Shown: positions 59,225 through 64,000 of the stretch, one piece after another
Layout of the letters: every line of letters starts with the position of its first letter
How positions within the stretch are numbered: the stretch's first letter is position 1
Assembly: GCF_014332695.1 (NCBI RefSeq)
Contig: NZ_MBUA01000001.1
Coordinates: 62,001-126,000 of the forward strand
Length of the DNA stretch: 64,000 nucleotides
Direction of reading: 5' to 3'
Source: Flavihumibacter stibioxidans
Lineage (GTDB): Bacteria > Bacteroidota > Bacteroidia > Chitinophagales > Chitinophagaceae
Position numbers and translations under genes: made by a program
The notes under the pieces: model-generated
Database searches by the model: none
What the model was told of the DNA's origin: nothing
The model's input: the letters and a program-made list of their open reading frames with translations, nothing else

Positions 59225-60367
59225 TCAATTTCTTGCGGTGATTTTTTGATACAGGTTCAGAATGGCCGCTGAAAATGACTGCCAGCTGAACTTTTGTTTC
59301 TCAATGCGAATTTGAGACTTATAGTGTTCTTCACCAAAACGGAAGAATTCCTCAATGGCCCTGGCGATAGAGGCAGGCTCCGGTTCTGTTACGATTCCTG
59401 TCCGGCCATTGGGAACATAATCGGGAAGTGCGCCCACATTGGTAACGATCATCGGCTTCTCAAAATGATAGGCAAGGGGCGTTACGCCGCTCTGCGTGGC
59501 ATTCCGGTAAGGTTGTACCACTACATCAGCCGCACTGAAATAATATTTCACTTCCTCATTGGGAATAAAATCGTTTTTAAGGATTACCCGGTCGCGTATT
59601 CCCAGGGAATCAATCAGTGCCTGGTAAACTGCCTCATCCTCATAAAACTCTCCTGCAACAACCAATAAAATATCTTTGTCTGCCAGCTCTTTACATGCCT
59701 GCAGTAACAGGTCCAACCCTTTGTATTTTCTTATAAACCCGAAAAAAAGCAGGAGTTTTTTATCGGAAGGAATGCCAAGCCAACGGCGCGCTTCATCTTT
59801 TCCGACACCCGGACCAAAATTATCATAGAGGGGATGATCCAGTTTCAAGGCTGGTTGATGAACATTGAATTCTTTCAGGTCGGCCAGCACTTTTTCGCTC
59901 ATGGTAATGAAGGCATCACAAGGCTTTAAAAAATAACCGGTAAACGGTTTATCACCCGGGCGTTTTTCATGGGGTTTCACGTTATCGGTTATGGCTATGA
60001 TCCTGGTATGATGGTTTTTTTTCACCATCCTGAGGACTGTTCCAAATGCAGGTCCCATCAGTGGCAGCCAGAAACGTACGATGATAAGGTCAGGACGTTT
60101 TTTCTTGAGGTAAAAACCGGTGCCGATCCAGTTCAGGGGATTCATGCTGTGCAGTTTCCTTTCAATGGAAATACCTGCCGGTGCGGGTTCATCGGTTAAC
60201 TGCGATTTTCCCGGGAACAGGAAAGAAGGGTATTGTACAGTGAAATTCAGGATGCTCACCTGGTGCCCCTGTTCCTGCAATTCCTTCGCCAGTCTTTCAT
60301 TAAAGGTGGTGATACCACCACCCCGGAAAGGGTGGGCAGGACCGAGTATGACAATCTTTAAACCCAT
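59225..60367 (-). CDS. Glycosyltransferase family 4
   Basis: The 380-residue product is a GT-B retaining glycosyltransferase: GPAHPFRGGGITTFNERLAKEL at the N-terminus, LLFFGFIRKYKGLDLLLQA, and the C-terminal donor site with VVVQPYRNATQSGVTPLAYHFEKPMIVTNVGALPDYV, containing the E/Q-x7 region of the family. It transfers a sugar from a nucleotide donor on the cytoplasmic side. It is fourth of eight genes in the operon, 8 nt after the GT2 stop and 1 nt before gmhA. Confidence 0.9.
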   Translation of the reverse strand: MGLKIVILGPAHPFRGGGITTFNERLAKELQEQGHQVSILNFTVQYPSFLFPGKSQLTDEPAPAGISIERKLHSMNPLNWIGTGFYLKKKRPDLIIVRFWLPLMGPAFGTVLRMVKKNHHTRIIAITDNVKPHEKRPGDKPFTGYFLKPCDAFITMSEKVLADLKEFNVHQPALKLDHPLYDNFGPGVGKDEARRWLGIPSDKKLLLFFGFIRKYKGLDLLLQACKELADKDILLVVAGEFYEDEAVYQALIDSLGIRDRVILKNDFIPNEEVKYYFSAADVVVQPYRNATQSGVTPLAYHFEKPMIVTNVGALPDYVPNGRTGIVTEPEPASIARAIEEFFRFGEEHYKSQIRIEKQKFSWQSFSAAILNLYQKITARN

Positions 60368-60375
60368 CTGTAAAT

Positions 60376-61323
60376 TTAGGCCACTCCCAGTTTTTCTTCC
60401 ACCAGGTAAAAATTGCGACCGGGGGAATTTCGGGCAATCAGTTCACCAATAAAACCGGCCAGGAACAACTGTGAGCCTATGACCATCAGCGTTAGCCCGA
60501 TATAAAAAGGCGGTCTGTTGCTGAGGCTCACTTCCGGATTCATGATTTTTGCAAAGATCAGGTATGCGATGGCAACAAAACCCAAAGCAAAACATAGGCT
60601 GCCCCACAAGCCAAAAAAGTGCATGGGCCTTTTGCCATACTTGCCTACAAATGTGATGGAAGCCAGGTCAAGAAAACCATTGACAAAACGACTGAGGCCG
60701 AATTTGGTAACTCCATATTTACGGGCACGGTGCTCCACCACTTTTTCACCGATCCTCCGAAAGCCAGACCATTTGGCAATCACCGGTATGTAGCGGTGCA
60801 TTTCACCATACACTTCAATGCTCTTAATCACTTTTTTACGGTAAGCTTTCAGTCCGCAGTTGAAATCATGCAGGTAAATACCCGACACTTTTCTGGTAGC
60901 GGCATTGAAAAATTTGGATGGCAGGTTCTTGGTAAGCGTATTGTCGTATCGTTTTTTCTTCCAGCCACTCACAAGGTCAAATCCCTCGTCCAGCACCATT
61001 TTTCGCAGACCGGGAATTTCATCCGGTGAATCCTGCAGATCGGCATCCATAGTAATGATCACCTCACCCTGCGCAGCTCGGAAGCCTTCATTCAGTGCAG
61101 CTGATTTGCCATAATTGCGCTGGAATCTGATCCCTTTGATGTGATGGGGATCTTTCTCCTGAAGTCCGCGGATTACCTCCCAGGACTGGTCGGTGCTGCC
61201 GTCATCTATGTAAAGTATCTCATAACTGAATTGATTCTCCTCCATCACCCTGGTGATCCAGGAACTAAGTTCCGGAAGTGATTCCTCTTCATTTAGTAAG
61301 GGTATAACGATGGAAAGGTCCAT
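60376..61323 (-). CDS. Glycosyltransferase family 2 (polyprenyl-phosphate type)
   Basis: The 315-residue product starts at ATG 61323 with MDLSIVIPLLNEEESL and carries the GT2 motifs: DDGSTDQSWEVI, DADLQDSPDEIP, and LKAYRKKV. Two C-terminal helices (about 230-300) follow. This matches the DPM1/ArnC-type transferases that load sugars onto polyprenyl phosphate at the inner membrane. An upstream start would add 14 residues reading into the previous gene. It follows the DUF4199 gene by 1 nt. Confidence 0.92.
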   Translation of the reverse strand: MDLSIVIPLLNEEESLPELSSWITRVMEENQFSYEILYIDDGSTDQSWEVIRGLQEKDPHHIKGIRFQRNYGKSAALNEGFRAAQGEVIITMDADLQDSPDEIPGLRKMVLDEGFDLVSGWKKKRYDNTLTKNLPSKFFNAATRKVSGIYLHDFNCGLKAYRKKVIKSIEVYGEMHRYIPVIAKWSGFRRIGEKVVEHRARKYGVTKFGLSRFVNGFLDLASITFVGKYGKRPMHFFGLWGSLCFALGFVAIAYLIFAKIMNPEVSLSNRPPFYIGLTLMVIGSQLFLAGFIGELIARNSPGRNFYLVEEKLGVA

Positions 61324-61324
61324 A

Positions 61325-61849
61325 TCAGGATTTCTTGGTAATTGTTTGTTTGGTAATAGTAGCAATAATGATGGACTTGATGAAATGCAGGATCATATTC
61401 TGGCCAAAGCCGATCAATAGCTGCATAAAGGTAAGGGGTGCACGATGAGAATCGGCCATTTCGGTGGCTGCTTCGATCTGGTCTTTGCCGGCGCCCTTTT
61501 CCAGCATCTTCTCCGTTGAATTTTTCAGCAAATGTTCCACCAACCGGTCGTTGAGACCCCTGTCCTTCACAGCGAACAAATAATAGGTGACGCCACCATA
61601 AATCAGTTCATAGATCAGGTAGGCGAGAAGAGCGTATTGAAGCATGGGTTTGAAGTCAGGTGCTTCCGCAGATTGGGTTCTTAACCACCAGGCCCCGCCC
61701 AACACCAGCAGGAAAACAACCGGCAGCCAGGTGTACCAGGTGAGGAAATCGCCCAATGACGGCACACCCATTGAATAGGAAACAAATAATCCGGCCGTGT
61801 AGAGCAGTCCCGCTACCACTCCGATGATCAGCGAAAAATTTCTGATCAT
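61325..61849 (-). CDS. DUF4199 membrane protein
   Basis: The 174-residue product has about four transmembrane helices (FSLIIGVVAGLLYTAGLFV, WYTWLPVVFLLVLGGA, LQYALLAYLIYELIYGGVTYYLF and a C-terminal one) and matches DUF4199, a Bacteroidota family without known function. Its ATG overlaps the TGA of the dihydroorotase-like gene (ATGA), and its stop is 1 nt before the GT2 start, so it is translationally coupled on both sides. Confidence 0.82.
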   Translation of the reverse strand: MIRNFSLIIGVVAGLLYTAGLFVSYSMGVPSLGDFLTWYTWLPVVFLLVLGGAWWLRTQSAEAPDFKPMLQYALLAYLIYELIYGGVTYYLFAVKDRGLNDRLVEHLLKNSTEKMLEKGAGKDQIEAATEMADSHRAPLTFMQLLIGFGQNMILHFIKSIIIATITKQTITKKS

Positions 61850-63114
61850 GCCTGGTTAATTATTAGGTGCTGGCCGGAGATGATTCCAAAAACATTTCCC
61901 TTCAAAGGCTGGCCGGTGAACGGCGTATTGCTGCATTTGGAATGAAAATCTTTCTGTGCAAATACCTTCTGTACATCAGGCTGATACAGACTGATTGCAG
62001 CTTGTTGCCCTTCTTCCAGCTTAGCTTCCGGCAGCTTGAAGATCCGGCGGGCATTGATGGAAAGCAGGGAAGTCAGTTGTCCGGCGTCTAATTCCGGGAT
62101 AGCGGTATGCAGCACAGAGAAACAGGTTTCCAACCCTGTCATTCCGAATTTGGCGTATTCAAATTCAAGCACTTTTGCATCAAAATCCTGGGGCTGGTGG
62201 TGGGTTGCAATACAATCCACCCAACCGTTTTTCACTGCTTCGCGAAGTGCCATCATATCGGCACGGGTTCTGAGCGGCGGATTCACTTTCAGGTTGGTAT
62301 CGTAATCCATCAGGTCTTCATCGCAGAAGAAAAGATGATAAGGAGCTACTGAGCAGGTAACCTTCAGTCCGCCTTCTTTGGCCCGGCGAATATATTCAAT
62401 GGATTTGGGCGAACTGATGCCGGTAAAATGAATTTGGCTGTCGGTATAACGCGCCAGTTTTATATCGCGGGCAACGATCAGTTCTTCCGCGATCATTGGC
62501 TTTCCGGGAAGCCCGAGCCGGGTGGAGATGATACCCTCGTGCATAAGTCCATGGGGGGTAATACTGGTATCATCAGGTATCTGGATCACCACCCCGTCAA
62601 ATGTTTTCACATAAAGAAGGGCTTTCACCAAAAGTCCCGAGGACTGGATGGGTTTGATGCCATCACTGAAAGCAACAGCGCCGCTGGCCCTCATATCATA
62701 CATTTCGGCCAGTTCCTTGCCCTCAGTGTTTCTTGTCACCGCACCGATTGGTAATACCTGTACCGGAAGGCGGCTGGCTTTCGCCATTACATATTCCACC
62801 GTCGATTTGTTATCGATGGCCGGTTTGGTGTTGGGGATAACGAATACGGTGGTGAAACCTCCCGCAGCGGCGGCGGCAGCACCAGACTCGATGGTTTCCT
62901 TGTGTTCAAAGCCCGGATCATTGAAATGGGCAAAGGGATCCACCCATCCGGGAGACGCAACCAGGCCTGGTTCGTTGATGATCCTGGCATCGGGCGCCTC
63001 TATAGCATCTCCTATGCGGCTGATATGACCGTCAACAATTAAAATATCTTTCTTAGAACCGTTATGTGGAGAGCGGGGATCGTTTAAAACAACCTCTTGT
63101 AGTAGTATTTTCAT
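61846..63114 (-). CDS. Dihydroorotase homologue lacking catalytic residues
   Basis: The 422-residue product aligns along its full length with type I dihydroorotases (SPGWVDPFAHFNDPG, NTKPAIDNKSTVEYV, NLKVNPPLR), but the metal site is lost: DxHxH is DPFAH (Phe61), the substrate Arg is Asn65, HVS is GIS, PHH is PYH, and IATDHAPH is IATHHQPQ (His305). It is therefore probably non-catalytic, as in PyrX-type ATCase partners, or has a new activity. ATG 63114 is chosen because the in-frame ATG at 63132 overlaps the -7 element. It leads the envelope operon. Confidence 0.85.
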   Translation of the reverse strand: MKILLQEVVLNDPRSPHNGSKKDILIVDGHISRIGDAIEAPDARIINEPGLVASPGWVDPFAHFNDPGFEHKETIESGAAAAAAGGFTTVFVIPNTKPAIDNKSTVEYVMAKASRLPVQVLPIGAVTRNTEGKELAEMYDMRASGAVAFSDGIKPIQSSGLLVKALLYVKTFDGVVIQIPDDTSITPHGLMHEGIISTRLGLPGKPMIAEELIVARDIKLARYTDSQIHFTGISSPKSIEYIRRAKEGGLKVTCSVAPYHLFFCDEDLMDYDTNLKVNPPLRTRADMMALREAVKNGWVDCIATHHQPQDFDAKVLEFEYAKFGMTGLETCFSVLHTAIPELDAGQLTSLLSINARRIFKLPEAKLEEGQQAAISLYQPDVQKVFAQKDFHSKCSNTPFTGQPLKGNVFGIISGQHLIINQA

Positions 63115-63129
63115 CGGCGAAACGTTGTG

Positions 63130-63181
63130 CAAAATTAGCCATTATTTGATTTTTGTGAAATCAAATTTTAATGTAGTTTTG
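63130..63181. promoter_or_regulatory. Divergent promoters of the dihydroorotase-like operon and tRNA-Pro
   Basis: Leftward, TAATTTTG (complement of 63130-63137) is a -7 element about 15 nt before the operon start. Rightward, TTTG (63152-63155) and TAGTTTTG (63174-63181) form a -33/-7 pair with 18-nt spacing, about 40 nt before the tRNA. A 9-bp inverted repeat ATTTGATTT/AAATCAAAT (63144-63152, 63158-63166) lies between them. Confidence 0.55.
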
Positions 63182-63229
63182 CCACCCGCAAATGAAATGA
63201 AGCTCAGTTTCAGTCAATTGCGGAGTCCT

Positions 63230-63303
63230 CGGGACGTAGCGCAGCCCGGTAGCGCGTTTGCATGGGGTGCAAGAGGTCGCTGGTTCGAATCCAGTCGTCC
63301 CGA
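63230..63303 (+). tRNA. tRNA-Pro (anticodon GGG)
   Basis: A complete 74-nt cloverleaf: acceptor stem CGGGACG/CGTCCCG with discriminator A, D stem GCGC/GCGC, anticodon stem TTTGC/GCAAG with loop ATGGGGT and anticodon GGG at 63264-63266, a 5-nt variable loop, and T arm GCTGG-TTCGAAT-CCAGT. CCA is not encoded. It reads the proline codons CCC and CCU. It has its own promoter and terminator. Confidence 0.96.
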
Positions 63304-63306
63304 CTT

Positions 63307-63342
63307 AATAAAAGCGTCTGACGTACGTCAGACGCTTTTATT
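63307..63342. terminator. Palindromic bidirectional terminator
   Basis: A perfect 36-nt palindrome (18 + 18 nt, no loop bases beyond the centre) with AATAAAA on the left and TTTTATT on the right. It terminates the tRNA gene rightward and the hydrolase gene leftward, whose TAA begins at its last base. Confidence 0.9.
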
Positions 63343-64000
63343 TATTTAACCTGAGACTTGATCCATTCGGTAATATATTCCAAAGCCACCGGGGAGAAGG
63401 TTTGCTCAATTAGCCGGTATTCATCCGGTGAACCAGTTCCGGCTTCCTGGAACAAATGATTCAATCCGGGAAAGGTTTTAACAGTAAAATGCTTATTTCC
63501 GGCTTTCTTCAATGCCTTAGCGATAGCCGCCAGATTTTCCGCTGCAGGTACCTGCAGATCCTTTTCGCCATTTACCGCAAGCACAGGGCATTTCACATTT
63601 TCCAGGCTGGTTGCAGGATCGTACCGGAGAAAATTTCTGAGCCATGGTCCACTCAATTCCCCGGCCAGCCGCCTGCTATACGATTCGATGGTTATTCCCT
63701 TTGGCTTTTTGTCCTCAGGAAGGTTATTCAGATAATCTGATAAATACCTTGACATACCGGCTTTTAACGCTGCAGTATCATCCGTTTCCAATACCATCGC
63801 AAATAATTTCGAATTGAGCTCCCTTCCCTTTGCAAGATCCTCTTCGCTGGCACCCGAAGCCTTTCCAATCAGGTATTGCTGTGATAACAGCAACTGGTCT
63901 CCCCGTACGCCGGTTCCTGCCAGCATCACAATAAAGCTGACATCCCTGGTACCGGCAGCCACCAATGGTGCAATGATTCCCCCTTCACTATGACCAACCA
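63342..64000 (-). CDS. Alpha/beta hydrolase (esterase-like), N-terminus outside the window
   Basis: The frame stays open to the right window edge, giving the last 219 residues. The nucleophile elbow GHSEGG appears close to the edge, followed by a cap with GASEEDLAKGRELN, then NGEKDLQVP with the acidic residue and GLNHLFQ with the catalytic His, completing a Ser-Asp-His triad. This fits the serine aminopeptidase or dienelactone-hydrolase-like esterases of Bacteroidota that hydrolyse small acyl esters; the substrate is unknown. A signal peptide, if any, is not visible. It ends at the palindromic terminator. Confidence 0.85.
   Translation of the reverse strand, partial: VGHSEGGIIAPLVAAGTRDVSFIVMLAGTGVRGDQLLLSQQYLIGKASGASEEDLAKGRELNSKLFAMVLETDDTAALKAGMSRYLSDYLNNLPEDKKPKGITIESYSRRLAGELSGPWLRNFLRYDPATSLENVKCPVLAVNGEKDLQVPAAENLAAIAKALKKAGNKHFTVKTFPGLNHLFQEAGTGSPDEYRLIEQTFSPVALEYITEWIKSQVK

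Overview
The window reads as a chromosomal segment from a Bacteroidota bacterium, most likely a Chitinophagaceae-type organism. Support comes from -7 elements of the form TAnnTTTG, two with a TTTG/TTG element exactly 20 nt upstream (before pdhB and rpmE2), the near absence of Shine-Dalgarno sequences, lineage-typical families (OMP_b-brl outer membrane proteins, DUF4407, DUF4199, the alternative Bacteroidetes GlmU-like protein, a Bacteroidota-style Lgt), and long A/T-flanked hairpin terminators. No insertion sequence, prophage, CRISPR array or rRNA operon was seen. One tRNA gene, tRNA-Pro(GGG), is present. The genes at both window edges are partial.

Layout. 1-6.4 kb: the end of a topoisomerase IV subunit A gene, then a leftward block with a secreted protein, smpB, accD, a small secreted protein, pgi and a threonine aldolase. 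6.4-16.9 kb: an AT-rich gap, smc, a DUF486 protein, then leftward trmN6, tsaD and an ABC permease, then rightward a coiled-coil protein, an EF-G paralogue and a small protein. 16.9-24.8 kb: a perfect 35-bp inverted repeat, a Ca2+-type P-ATPase, an AI-2E family transporter, a thiolase, an S41 peptidase lipoprotein, pdhB and an unlisted 50-residue membrane protein. 24.8-31.5 kb: a 570-bp gap with a candidate sigma-54 promoter, an NtrC-type regulator without a DNA-binding domain, a CarH-like MerR/B12 regulator, lepB, cdd, csaA and a Tat-exported Gfo/Idh/MocA oxidoreductase. 31.5-41.3 kb: a SirB1-like protein, topA, DUF4407, small secreted proteins, hsp20, a bacilliredoxin and lgt. 41.6-50.3 kb: two paralogous outer membrane beta-barrel proteins, yajQ, rpmE2, the GlmU-like gene, tpiA and a hemerythrin protein. 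50.3-63.1 kb: envelope glycan genes (GT9, two further glycosyltransferases) interrupted by an acyl-CoA-binding protein and lepA, then a tight eight-gene leftward operon running from a dihydroorotase-like protein to a Wzx-type flippase. 63.1-64 kb: divergent promoters, tRNA-Pro, a palindromic terminator and a partial alpha/beta hydrolase.

Functionally most genes are housekeeping: chromosome maintenance (topo IV, SMC, TopA), translation and its quality control (SmpB, TsaD, TrmN6, L31, LepA, tRNA-Pro), central carbon metabolism (Pgi, TpiA, PdhB, thiolase, AccD) and export or lipoprotein processing (LepB, Lgt). The clearest multi-gene system is the heptose/LPS-type operon at 55.6-63.1 kb, in which gmhA and gmhB are coupled to two glycosyltransferases and a flippase. 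Its first gene is a dihydroorotase homologue that has lost almost every metal ligand. The other places most worth a second look are the sigma-54 regulator with its own candidate -24/-12 promoter, the EF-G paralogue with an altered G domain, the 35-bp palindrome before the P-ATPase, and the tandem barrel proteins with a shared basic C-terminal tail.
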